A stretch of DNA of 24,039 nucleotides from an uncultured Acetatifactor sp. (GTDB lineage Bacteria > Bacillota > Clostridia > Lachnospirales > Lachnospiraceae). The stretch spans positions 1 through 24,039 of the forward strand of contig CAJTXE010000020.1 of assembly GCA_910580225.1 (NCBI GenBank), in the 5' to 3' direction. Each line of letters opens with the position of its first letter. Position 1 is the stretch's first letter. A program made the translations under genes and the position numbers. Under the pieces are notes generated by a model that did not search any database, had not been told where the DNA came from, and worked only from the letters and a program-made list of their open reading frames with translations. Of the stretch, positions 14,578 through 22,513 are shown one piece after another.

Positions 14578-14772
14578 CTACAAAAGCCTATAGATTCCAA
14601 TTCCGTAAAGTGCCAGAAGCCCGGGAAATCCAAGGATTCCGGATGTCAAAACAGTTGCCGCATTGATGCCAACGCCAAGAGAAATCCCCACCTTTTCCAG
14701 TGCGGTATTGATAAAATAGATCGCTATGGTTCCCAGAACAGCCCTCATGACGAAATTCAAAACCTTTTCCAT
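14578..14772 (-). CDS. bofA: BofA family protein (pro-sigma-K processing inhibitor type)
   Basis: The 64-residue membrane protein has two hydrophobic segments and the family's closing pattern GINAATVLTSGILGFPG (about 35-51). In Bacillus BofA restrains the SpoIVFB protease that activates sigma-K during sporulation, in the mother cell. The homologue here is shorter than Bacillus BofA (about 87 residues), as in many Clostridia, including non-sporulating ones. Start: ATG at 14772 with AGGGGG upstream. The divergent neighbour is a YaaL homologue; yaaL and bofA are also neighbours in Bacillus, which supports both calls. No clear promoter was identified in the shared 156-bp gap. Confidence 0.82.
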   Translation of the reverse strand: MEKVLNFVMRAVLGTIAIYFINTALEKVGISLGVGINAATVLTSGILGFPGLLALYGIGIYRLL

Positions 14773-14928
14773 TACTGCCCCCTATTGTATTTGCTTCCTA
14801 TCATATAGATATGTTCCCAACCAAAAAGTATGCAGATTATCTATTTTTTCCAGAAATGGAATATTTTACATTTTCAGGGCCTATACTTGTAACATAACAA
14901 TTTCACCATCGGGAAAGGAGTGTTTTAC

Positions 14929-15225
14929 ATGAAAATGTATTTTCGTCATAAAATCGGAACAGACGATATGACAGGTGTGGATGATACCCCCCTGACGCTG
15001 AAAGATTCCATAGAAAAAACCCGCCAGGCTCTGAATGACGCCTATGCGGGTTTCGACAATGCCATAGAAGTCGATCTGATCGACAGCTACATTTATGAGA
15101 TTAACTCTCTTCAGAGAAGATACAAACATCTCACGGATCTGGCAGCCGCAGAAACCTTCCCCCATGAGGATTCCTTAAGCAAGTATCCCCCGGTTCAGCC
15201 CCTGGTCAGCCAGGTTCTCGGTTAA
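14929..15225 (+). CDS. yaaL: YaaL-like DUF2508 protein
   Basis: The 98-residue protein is the only plus-strand gene. It carries the DUF2508 core, ALNDAYAGFDNAIEVDLID then SYIYEINSLQRRYKHL (about 37-71), which is mostly helical. The function is unknown. Start: ATG at 14929 with a strong GGAAAGGAG site; an ATG three codons earlier is a less good choice. Bacillus has yaaL just upstream of bofA, so the divergent pairing here is a rearranged form of that synteny. A TATACT (14882-14887) could be its -10, but no good -35 is seen. Its last 51 bases overlap fliS on the opposite strand. Confidence 0.83.
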   Translation: MKMYFRHKIGTDDMTGVDDTPLTLKDSIEKTRQALNDAYAGFDNAIEVDLIDSYIYEINSLQRRYKHLTDLAAAETFPHEDSLSKYPPVQPLVSQVLG

Positions 15226-15666
15226 CGTATTTCGACCGTAAGTCAGACCCGCATAAACGGTCTGGGGATTTTCCATTACCGGTCCCGCACTGTTTTGATC
15301 CGATATCTTTCGATAAGCATCACTCAGCGGTGCTATAACACGCTTTATTTCCTCCAGCGGTCCGGCATCGCAGCGCTGCTCTCCTCTGGCCAGACGCCTG
15401 AGGCAGAACAGATAAAGACGCTGCAGAGTCGGCGCCGGTTCATAGTTCAGATCCAGCGAATACAGAAGTTCATTCAGACACCCCCGGGCATTCCGGACAG
15501 CTTCATGAAAGCTGCCGGCCTCCCGGCTGTCTGTCTCACTTTCCGCCAAAGCTGTATTGGCATCTTCCAGATAGCACAACAGCATCTCGTAAAGTATGAC
15601 AACCAGTTCTGTCGGATTTGCCTGCGTAATCCGCCGGGTAAATTGTTGTTTATCTTCTTTCTTCAT
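15175..15666 (-). CDS. fliS: FliS-like flagellin export chaperone
   Basis: The 163-residue helical protein resembles FliS, which binds the flagellin C-terminus and prevents early polymerisation in the cytoplasm. The N-terminus (RRITQANPTELVVILYEMLL) matches the first FliS helix, and SLDLNYEPAPTLQRLYLFCLRRL matches the later helices. The final stretch, VYAGLTYGRNTLTEN...NRGILA, is longer than in classic FliS (about 130 residues) but is recalled in Lachnospiraceae versions. Start: ATG at 15666 with AGGAGGG four bases upstream. The upstream flagellin ends 89 bp away. The 3' end overlaps yaaL convergently by 51 bp. Confidence 0.8.
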   Translation of the reverse strand: MKKEDKQQFTRRITQANPTELVVILYEMLLCYLEDANTALAESETDSREAGSFHEAVRNARGCLNELLYSLDLNYEPAPTLQRLYLFCLRRLARGEQRCDAGPLEEIKRVIAPLSDAYRKISDQNSAGPVMENPQTVYAGLTYGRNTLTENLADQGLNRGILA

Positions 15667-15693
15667 ATTACCCTCCTGCCGATTTTCCTTCAT

Positions 15694-15721
15694 CCGGACA
15701 GGAATCTGATTCCGGCACCGG
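15694..15721 (-). promoter_or_regulatory. Stem-loop between flagellin and fliS
   Basis: CCGG...CCGG outer pairs and GGAAT/ATTCC inner pairs surround a 3-nt loop within 28 bases. No T-run follows on the minus strand, so it is not a classic terminator. It could be a partial terminator or an RNA-processing structure that keeps flagellin output above fliS output. Confidence 0.4.
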
Positions 15722-15755
15722 CTTTCAAATAAATCTTACGCTCCGCCCTTTGCTC

Positions 15756-16961
15756 CTACTGTAGCAGCTGAAGAACCTGAGACGGCCTTTCATTTGCCTG
15801 CGCCAACATGGAAGTAGCAGCCTGCGTCATTACCTGATAGGTGGTATAATTCGTCATTTCCTCTGCCATATCCACATCCATAATCCTGGAATAAGCAGCC
15901 GTCATATTTTCGGATGTGATGTCCAAGCTGTTGATCGTTGTCTCCAGCCTGTTCTGATAAGCACCCAGACGTCCTCTGATACTGGACAGAAACTGAAGCG
16001 CTCCATCCACCCGGTCAATTGCCTCCGTAGCCGCCTCTTTCGTGCTCACATTCAGAGTCCAAACTCCTTTCCCGTCATTTTCCGTGCCGTCTCCCTCTTT
16101 TACAAAGTAATTATCCAGCCCCATCTCACTGAGTGAAATCTTTGGGATGTCAATTTCCATTATCTGCCCCTCGTTGGCGCCCACCTGAAGTATCATGGGT
16201 CCGATTCCCGTGGCATCAATCACCAGATCCTTCCCGTTTGTAATATCAACAGGGAAAGTTCCGTTCGCTTTATCTAAAGCATTCGTCAGGTCCAGAGTCA
16301 TCTTGAAGCCGTTTACGCCCTGAATGTGCAGCAGATTGTCCTTCATGGTCGCTGTAGTGCCTTCGGGGAAATCACCGCCCTTCAGTTTCACACTCTGCAC
16401 ACGATACCTGTCACTTTCATTCGCCGGAATGGGATTCTCCTCAATGACCAGTTCCTCGATGGTATATAATTTCGCCGTAACTTCCGTGGAATAGGAACTT
16501 ACCTTCACATCCAGATTATCTTTCACATATCCCTTCAGTGAAAACTCTCCGTTCAGCAATTTCTGCCCATTGAATTCCGTCGTTTCTGTGACCCGTGTGA
16601 TCTCCTCAGTCAACTGTCTTACCTCATCCTGAATGACAGCTCTGTCATTTTCAGAATAAGTTCCGTTGGCCGCCTTCACTGCAAGCTCATTCATACGCTG
16701 CAGCATTTCACTGATCTCAGCCATAGCGCCGTCGGCCGTCTCCATGATGGAAACCCCGTCTCCTGCACTCTGAGTCGCCACAGACAGGCTCTCCAGCTGG
16801 GAATTCATACGTTTCGCCATAGCCAGACCCGCCGGATTGTCCTTGGCAGAATTGATTTTTAATCCGGAAGACAGCCGCTCCAGTGACTTTGACAGCAGAT
16901 TGTCATTATTGGCAAGCTTGTTGTTGGCAAGCATTGCGGATACATTATAATTAATTCTCAT
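15756..16961 (-). CDS. fliC: Flagellin
   Basis: The 401-residue protein is the flagellar filament subunit. The N-terminal D0/D1 (1-about 150, MRINYNVSAMLANNKL, then LERLSSGLKINSAKDNPAGLAM) and C-terminal D1/D0 (about 310-401, ending RPSQVLQLLQ) are well conserved. The middle (about 155-305) is a variable surface domain with beta-rich sequence. The D1 segment LQRMNELAVKAANGT keeps most of the residues of the TLR5-binding region. Start: ATG at 16961 with TAGGAG eight bases upstream. There is a 90-bp gap to the giant gene upstream with no clear sigma-28 or SigA promoter in it, so readthrough or an unusual promoter is likely. fliS follows. Confidence 0.97.
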   Translation of the reverse strand: MRINYNVSAMLANNKLANNDNLLSKSLERLSSGLKINSAKDNPAGLAMAKRMNSQLESLSVATQSAGDGVSIMETADGAMAEISEMLQRMNELAVKAANGTYSENDRAVIQDEVRQLTEEITRVTETTEFNGQKLLNGEFSLKGYVKDNLDVKVSSYSTEVTAKLYTIEELVIEENPIPANESDRYRVQSVKLKGGDFPEGTTATMKDNLLHIQGVNGFKMTLDLTNALDKANGTFPVDITNGKDLVIDATGIGPMILQVGANEGQIMEIDIPKISLSEMGLDNYFVKEGDGTENDGKGVWTLNVSTKEAATEAIDRVDGALQFLSSIRGRLGAYQNRLETTINSLDITSENMTAAYSRIMDVDMAEEMTNYTTYQVMTQAATSMLAQANERPSQVLQLLQ

Positions 16962-17051
16962 TCTATATTCTCCTATTCCAGTTACTTTGATTCGAAATCC
17001 ACATACATATACACCCTTAAAGTTCTCCGGCCTTCTCCTTCCGGATTCGTT

Positions 17052-20000
17052 TTACATGCTTGAGTCCTCCCGAACAACGGATTGCAGGAAAGCCTTGGCC
17101 ACGCGGTAAAGCTCAGCGTTTTCCGTGGGAGTGTGTTTTCCCGATTTGATCAGTTCGGGCATCCTCTTTTCCGATGCGATTGTGGAAATATTGCCCACTG
17201 TCCAGCTTCCCTCCGCTTCCTTTCTAAAGTTATCGGCTATCTGCTGCAATTTTATTACATCCACTTTTCCTTCCCCGAAAAGCATCCCGTGGACAGTGCC
17301 GTTATTCAAGGTAAGTCTGGCCTGCATGTGTTCTTCCTGGGAAAGCGTCACGCCGATGGTAATGGTTCCCTTCTCCTGGCTTGCTCTGTCAAGCGTAAGG
17401 TGAACTCTGGTAAGACGGTCTCCTACGTACATGGGCAAATAGTATTCCTCCCGCTTTGCCAGAGCTGCCGCAACCGTAAGCTGCTTATGATTCAGCTGCA
17501 TCTGCTTCACATCCATGCTGCTGTCTGCCTCAGCAAAAGTTGCCTCCTCCACAGATTCCAGCGAGCTCTCTGTTGTCTCGCCATATTCCGTGACAAATTC
17601 TTCCATATTATCCAGCTTGCGCCACAGTGCTGCGGAACCGGTTTCTTCCTGGGGTTCCGGTTCCGCTGCTGCCTGCCCCGGATTGGCCTTCTGGGCCAGC
17701 AAGGCCATGATGTCCATTGGCGCCTTTTTGGCCGGAGCACGGTTTTTGTCACCGTAGGCAAATAGATTTTCCGTTCCATATGTCAGCGCCTGCGCCGCCA
17801 TCAGATTATCCGGACTGGCCGGTAATTCCCCTCTCTGGAGCACAGTAACGCTCTCCTGATCGGCAGCGCTGACAGCCTGCCGCTGTTCTTCCAATTGAGT
17901 ATTGTTATATTCTTTGGTAGCATTTTCATCAGGCGACACCTCCGTCAGTACATCATTTGCCGCCTTAACGAAGGCTTCCTTCGCAGGCTCGGCTGAAGGC
18001 GCCTCTTCATCTGCCGCCTGAGTACCTGTTTCCGGTGCTTCCGGTGAACCCATTTCCACAGGCTGATCTGCAGTTTTTTCCGCAGCCTCGGATACCAGCT
18101 CCTCTGCTTTTGACATCAGAACCTCCACCTTTGACAGTATCTCCGTGCCGGCATCCCTGACATCCTCTGCTGATACCGGGAACTCTGTCTCCGAAGCCCG
18201 AACTTGCTCCTTTGAAGACCGGAGCCCCATTCTGGAAGACCTGGCTTCTGTTCCAGACACTCGACCCTCTTCCCTTGAGAACTGAGTTTCCCTTTCAGAT
18301 GCCTGGACTTCTTCCCGTGAGAACTGTGCTGCCGTTCCATACGCCCCGGCTTCTTCTCTTGAGGCTTGCGCTTCTGTTCCGGATATCTGAGTTTCTGCCC
18401 TGGAAGACCGGGCCTCTATTCGCGATGCCCTGAGGTCCGCCACCGTCTTGACAAACGCCCTGGAAATCTGTTCCGAAATGCTTTCCTCAGTACGGACCGG
18501 CTTAGGTATATTGCCCAGCTCATCCGGTACCCGGATGTCCAGACTCTTCTTCCGGTTCTGCAGCGCGGACAGCAGATTGGAAAAATGCAGTTCCGCCTGG
18601 GAGTTCACAAGGGCTCCCACAGCCGCGCCTTCTGCTTTCTCAATCTGACGCACCAGCCGGTAAATACCGATATAGCTCTCCCGCTCCTCAGGCGTAATCT
18701 CGTTATTGCGCTCCAGTCCATACAGAAAACGACTGTAGCTTTCTGCCTCCTTCTTATATTCCGGAGGCAGCGACTTGAAATAGGTTTCCAGCTCTTCAAT
18801 GCTCTTCTCCAGAGGATTGAAGCCGTCTCTGATCATCTTCAGCGTAGCCGCAGGCGTCAGTTTCTCCACCACATCCTGCACCTGGCGGTCCGCCGCTCTG
18901 ACTGCCTCCACATTGGAATGGGTCATCTCCATCTGATTATAACCCAAAATTCTGACTGCCCTGCGGTTTTCGTCCGTCAGTTCCAACCCCAGGTCTTTCA
19001 ATATATGATCCACACTGGCAAATGCCTTCTCGATACTGTCACCCAGGTCATTCCTCGGAGCTGTCATCAGCTTCTCATAACTTGCCTGTGCCTTCTCATA
19101 CTGATCCTGCAGCACCTTGCCTTCGTTATAAATCGTCTCAAGAGAAGCATCTCCCTGCCCCTTGGCAAACATACCAAGGACATCCGCCGGCAGCCCCGGC
19201 AGCTGATCTGTCACATTGCTTACCCGGCGGTAATTATGATACTTTTCCATCGCCATGGAATCACTGGGGAAATATTGCCCTGCCAGTTCATATTCCGCCT
19301 GCTTCAACGCCTCAATCAATTCCTCCATAGGAGCCGTATCTATGGAAAATCCGCTCTTCAGCAACTTGACATTGACCTCTGCCGTCATACGAAGCCGGAC
19401 CTCCTCCAGCTGCCTTCTGGCAGTAATGTCACCCACACTGGCTTCCCAGAGAGCATTACTGTGATAGTATTCTGAAACAGCTGCCGCTTTCTCGTAGAGA
19501 TTTTCCCGTTTTTCCGTCAACGACGCATGCAGCGGATTCTTTCCCTCCGCCACCGCAGCCGCAGCAACCTGGCCGAAACGCTTCTCCGTCATCGGCAGTT
19601 CCAGTTCCTGCAGTTCCTCCAGCCGTTTCAGATTCCGGGCTGTCACCGGCAAACCTCTGTCCAGCAGCCATGCCGCATTTTTACGACTCTCCTCGTCCGC
19701 TTCCCTGCCCGACTGCTGAATGATTCTGTCGATCTGTCCCTGCAGCCGGACGGCATCTGCTCCCCCTGCGCTGCGGGTATAATACCCATGTACATCCTCA
19801 GCATAATATCTGGGTGCAGAAGCTCCCCTCCCGGCACCGCTGCTCTGTGCCAGATAGAGATTCCAAATCTCCGCCTCCATATCATTATCAATCAGATAAC
19901 TGCGTGTACCGTCTCCTATGGGCTGAAGCTCCGAACTCATATTCCATGCCTTGGATACTGCGGCCAGGTTCTCGCTTGTCATAGGCACATCTGCCTCACG

Positions 20001-20462
20001 GAATCCTTCCAGAACAGCCCGTGCCAATGTCTGGCTCCCCAGAGCTGAAGTCAGGGTATCCAGATCCATATCGTCCGTGTAACCCACAATGTGTTTCCCT
20101 GCCCGTGCCAATTCCGCCTTGATCTTATCAACAATTGTCACCGCTTCTTCGGGATCCATACTGCCCAGATCAAAGCCTTCCTCCTGCATCTTCGCATAAT
20201 CCGCTTCCGACAGCGTATGTGACATAACCGTCATATAATCCCGGCTGACACCGACATCAATCTCCTCCGCTTCCTGCTGCAGCGCAAGCAGACTCTTGCC
20301 CTTCTCGCCGCCCATTCCCGGAATATCGGACATACCTCCTCCCATAAATGCTGCAAATGGAGTCTGCGCTGCCGCCATATGTCCCTCATAGGAAGCACGG
20401 CTTCTCTCCGCATGCCGTCTCTGCGCCTCTTTAATGGCCTGTTCTGTAAATGTAATCTTCAA
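17052..20462 (-). CDS. Giant DUF6240-like, flagellin-linked protein
   Basis: The 1136-residue cytoplasmic-looking protein has no signal peptide or membrane helix. It resembles DUF6240 proteins recalled near Lachnospiraceae flagellin genes. It has a helical N-terminal two-thirds with recurrent T-x-x-N modules (T162, T274, T292, T496, T514), a heptad-repeat segment (679-762), a long acidic, Ala/Glu-rich linker (about 765-990) and a C-terminal beta-rich part (1010-1095) that loosely resembles the FliK hook-length C-domain. TTG start at 20462 with AGGAG nine bases upstream, in a leader very like that of flagellin. It precedes flagellin by 90 bp in the same direction. A role in hook or filament assembly is inference from the context and the FliK-like tail. 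Confidence 0.65.
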   Translation of the reverse strand: MKITFTEQAIKEAQRRHAERSRASYEGHMAAAQTPFAAFMGGGMSDIPGMGGEKGKSLLALQQEAEEIDVGVSRDYMTVMSHTLSEADYAKMQEEGFDLGSMDPEEAVTIVDKIKAELARAGKHIVGYTDDMDLDTLTSALGSQTLARAVLEGFREADVPMTSENLAAVSKAWNMSSELQPIGDGTRSYLIDNDMEAEIWNLYLAQSSGAGRGASAPRYYAEDVHGYYTRSAGGADAVRLQGQIDRIIQQSGREADEESRKNAAWLLDRGLPVTARNLKRLEELQELELPMTEKRFGQVAAAAVAEGKNPLHASLTEKRENLYEKAAAVSEYYHSNALWEASVGDITARRQLEEVRLRMTAEVNVKLLKSGFSIDTAPMEELIEALKQAEYELAGQYFPSDSMAMEKYHNYRRVSNVTDQLPGLPADVLGMFAKGQGDASLETIYNEGKVLQDQYEKAQASYEKLMTAPRNDLGDSIEKAFASVDHILKDLGLELTDENRRAVRILGYNQMEMTHSNVEAVRAADRQVQDVVEKLTPAATLKMIRDGFNPLEKSIEELETYFKSLPPEYKKEAESYSRFLYGLERNNEITPEERESYIGIYRLVRQIEKAEGAAVGALVNSQAELHFSNLLSALQNRKKSLDIRVPDELGNIPKPVRTEESISEQISRAFVKTVADLRASRIEARSSRAETQISGTEAQASREEAGAYGTAAQFSREEVQASERETQFSREEGRVSGTEARSSRMGLRSSKEQVRASETEFPVSAEDVRDAGTEILSKVEVLMSKAEELVSEAAEKTADQPVEMGSPEAPETGTQAADEEAPSAEPAKEAFVKAANDVLTEVSPDENATKEYNNTQLEEQRQAVSAADQESVTVLQRGELPASPDNLMAAQALTYGTENLFAYGDKNRAPAKKAPMDIMALLAQKANPGQAAAEPEPQEETGSAALWRKLDNMEEFVTEYGETTESSLESVEEATFAEADSSMDVKQMQLNHKQLTVAAALAKREEYYLPMYVGDRLTRVHLTLDRASQEKGTITIGVTLSQEEHMQARLTLNNGTVHGMLFGEGKVDVIKLQQIADNFRKEAEGSWTVGNISTIASEKRMPELIKSGKHTPTENAELYRVAKAFLQSVVREDSSM
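18177..18428 (-). repeat. 21-bp tandem repeat coding a 7-residue repeat in the giant protein
   Basis: Residues 679-762 divide into twelve consecutive 7-residue units, for example ASRIEAR, ISGTEAQ, ASREEAG, FSREEVQ, FSREEGR and VSGTEAR, with Ser at position 2 and Glu at 4 or 5 in most units. The period continues in weaker form for several units after 762. The DNA units are 21 bp and have diverged, suggesting past slippage or unequal crossover. The predicted fold is helical or disordered. Confidence 0.85.
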
Positions 20463-20499
20463 AATGATATTCTCCTGTTCCGCATCTCAACAACAATTG

Positions 20500-20535
20500 A
20501 AAAGGTGCAGGTACCTTGCCGCACCTACACCTTTT
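20500..20535 (-). terminator. Probable Rho-independent terminator or leader hairpin after glgB
   Basis: AAAAGGTGCAGGT (20500-20512) pairs with ACCTACACCTTTT (20523-20535), a stem of about 12 pairs with one mismatch and a loop near ten bases. On the minus strand it is followed by TTTTC, a short U-run. It lies 45 bp after the glgB stop and 38 bp before the giant gene, so it would also sit in the leader of that gene if transcription starts further upstream. Confidence 0.65.
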
Positions 20536-20563
20536 ATTTCGGTAATATTTCTGAAAATCTTTA
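20535..20563 (-). promoter_or_regulatory. Weak sigma-28-like promoter candidate for the giant gene and flagellin
   Basis: On the minus strand TAAA (20563-20560) is followed after 17 nt by CCGAAATA (20542-20535), against the sigma-D pattern of TAAA, about 15-16 nt, CCGATA. The spacing is one base long and one core base differs. It lies in the right place, but transcripts would begin at or just inside the hairpin at 20500-20535. Confidence 0.25.
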
Positions 20564-20579
20564 CCTTGCATGCACACCT

Positions 20580-22493
20580 TTAAAATACAAATACAGCAGC
20601 ACCGTAAGGCGGAAGATCCAGAGAAATGGAGAATTCTTTGTTTTGGCAGGGAACCGCCTCCACCAGAATCTCCTTCGCTATCTCATTGCCCCAGCCGCCG
20701 AACCTCTCCTCGTCACTGTTCAGCAGCAGTTTATATTTTTTGCGCTTCGTGACGGTGGGTACCGGAACACGGTAAGCCTCCCGTTTAATAGGTGTCATAT
20801 TCAACACAAACAGCAGGCTGTTAACCCCTCTGGACGACTTTCTCACAAAGGAGAACACACTATTCTCCCCATCGTTGGCATTCATCCACTCAAAGCCGTC
20901 CCACGAATCATCAATCTCATAAAACGCCGGGTACTTGCGGTACAGCTTCAGCAGCTCCTTCACATAATTCTGCAATCCCAGGTTATTCTTTTCCCCCAGA
21001 AGGAACCAGTCAAGTTCCCGCTCCTCGCTCCATTCCCTCTCCTGGCCGAAATCCTGTCCCATAAACAGCAGCTTCTTACCGCTGTGTCCGAACATATATG
21101 TATAACCCACTCGCAGATTTGCATATTTATCAATCTGATATCCCGGCATTTTGTTCACCATGGAACACTTTAAATGCACCACTTCGTCATGAGACAGAGG
21201 AAGGATATACTTTTCGGCATTGTTATAGCTCATGGCAAATGTCATGGAATTGTGGCTGCCTTTCCGGTATAGCGGATCCAGTTTCATGTACTCACAGAAA
21301 TCATGCATCCAGCCCATATTCCATTTAAATGTAAACCCAAGGCTGTCTCCTCCGATGGGTCCTGTCACATTAGGCCAGGCCGTTGATTCCTCTGCCACGG
21401 TAATAAATCCGGGGTAGGTACCTCTTACTACCGAATTCATATGCTTAAAAAATTCGATTGCCTCCAGGTTCTGATTTCCACCATATTTATTCGGCACCCA
21501 CTGGCCGTCCTGCTTTCCGTAATCCAAATATAACATAGACGCTACTGCGTCAACACGAATACCGTCGATATGAAATTCCCGCAGCCAGAAAAGCACATTG
21601 GCGATCAGGAAATTTTTAACTTCCGGTTTGCCATAATTGAAAATCTTAGTTCCCCAGTCAGGATGAGAACCAAGCCTGGGATCCGGATGCTCAAAAATAC
21701 ACTGACCGTCAAACTCCGCCAACCCATGAGCGTCAGTGGCAAAATGCGCCGGCACCCAGTCCAAAATGATTCCAACACCCATGGCATGCATTTTATCCAC
21801 CAGGTACATGAAATCCTTCGGCGTCCCGTAGCGGGAAGTCGGCGCATAATATCCGGTCACCTGATACCCCCAGGAACCGTCATAGGGATGTTCCAGTACT
21901 CCCATCAGCTCAATATGGGTGTATTTCATCTCCTTCAGATATGCTGCCAGCCGATCCGCAAACTCGCGGTAGGTATAGAAGCCTTCCTTTCCGTCCGGAT
22001 GTTTCATAAAGGAACCGATATGACATTCATAGATTGCCATGGGCTGTCTGTTCAAGTCTTTCTTGCCCCTGGCCTCTTCCCATTTCTGGTCTGTCCATGA
22101 AAATCCTTCCAGATCCGTAATTACAGAAGCCGTCCCAGGTCTATACTCCGCCTGGTTTGCAAAGGGGTCTGCCTTATAAAGTTTCCTGCCGTCTGCTGCC
22201 GTAATGAGAAATTTATACATTTCCCCGGTCTCCACACCTGGAACGAACAGCCCCCAGATACCCACAGGCCCCAGCTTTTCCATAGCATGTGCTGTCTCGT
22301 TCCAGTCATTGAAACTGCCGATCACATGTACGGCTTCCGCATTTGGTGCCCAGACGCCAAAATAGACTCCCTTTTCTCCCCCTTCCTCCGAAACATGGGC
22401 TCCCAGCTTTTTATAAATATCATAGTGGGTTGCCTGAGAAAAAAGATATTGATCCGCCTCCGAAATAAATACCTTCCCCTGCTCTTTTGTCAT
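20580..22493 (-). CDS. glgB: 1,4-alpha-glucan branching enzyme
   Basis: The 637-residue GH13 enzyme makes alpha-1,6 branches in glycogen. A CBM48-type domain (about 33-125: GVYFGVWAPNAEAVHVIGSFNDW) precedes the catalytic barrel. The nucleophile D315 lies in GIRVDAVAS, the acid/base E368 in VAEES and the third carboxylate D436 in LSHDEVVH. The C-terminal beta domain is complete. The chosen ATG at 22493 has GGAGG eight bases upstream; an ATG at 22514 overlaps the upstream stop as TAATG and would add seven residues. Other glycogen genes (glgC, glgD, glgA, glgP) are not in the window. It is coupled to the pseudo-AAA gene upstream, an unusual partner. Confidence 0.97.
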   Translation of the reverse strand: MTKEQGKVFISEADQYLFSQATHYDIYKKLGAHVSEEGGEKGVYFGVWAPNAEAVHVIGSFNDWNETAHAMEKLGPVGIWGLFVPGVETGEMYKFLITAADGRKLYKADPFANQAEYRPGTASVITDLEGFSWTDQKWEEARGKKDLNRQPMAIYECHIGSFMKHPDGKEGFYTYREFADRLAAYLKEMKYTHIELMGVLEHPYDGSWGYQVTGYYAPTSRYGTPKDFMYLVDKMHAMGVGIILDWVPAHFATDAHGLAEFDGQCIFEHPDPRLGSHPDWGTKIFNYGKPEVKNFLIANVLFWLREFHIDGIRVDAVASMLYLDYGKQDGQWVPNKYGGNQNLEAIEFFKHMNSVVRGTYPGFITVAEESTAWPNVTGPIGGDSLGFTFKWNMGWMHDFCEYMKLDPLYRKGSHNSMTFAMSYNNAEKYILPLSHDEVVHLKCSMVNKMPGYQIDKYANLRVGYTYMFGHSGKKLLFMGQDFGQEREWSEERELDWFLLGEKNNLGLQNYVKELLKLYRKYPAFYEIDDSWDGFEWMNANDGENSVFSFVRKSSRGVNSLLFVLNMTPIKREAYRVPVPTVTKRKKYKLLLNSDEERFGGWGNEIAKEILVEAVPCQNKEFSISLDLPPYGAAVFVF

Positions 22494-22513
22494 TTCTGCT
22501 ACCTCCATTCCCA

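Noticed and set aside
15245..15693. fliS starting at 15693
   Set aside because: The ATG at 15666 has AGGAGGG at ideal spacing; the first nine residues of the longer form cover that ribosome site.
16962..17051. Sigma-28 promoter directly before flagellin
   Set aside because: No TAAA/CCGATA-like pair at suitable spacing in the 90-bp gap.
18366..19475. 369-residue plus-strand open frame inside the giant gene
   Set aside because: It is antisense to a long, well-composed coding sequence; product is His/Arg/Leu-rich without domains, a typical shadow.
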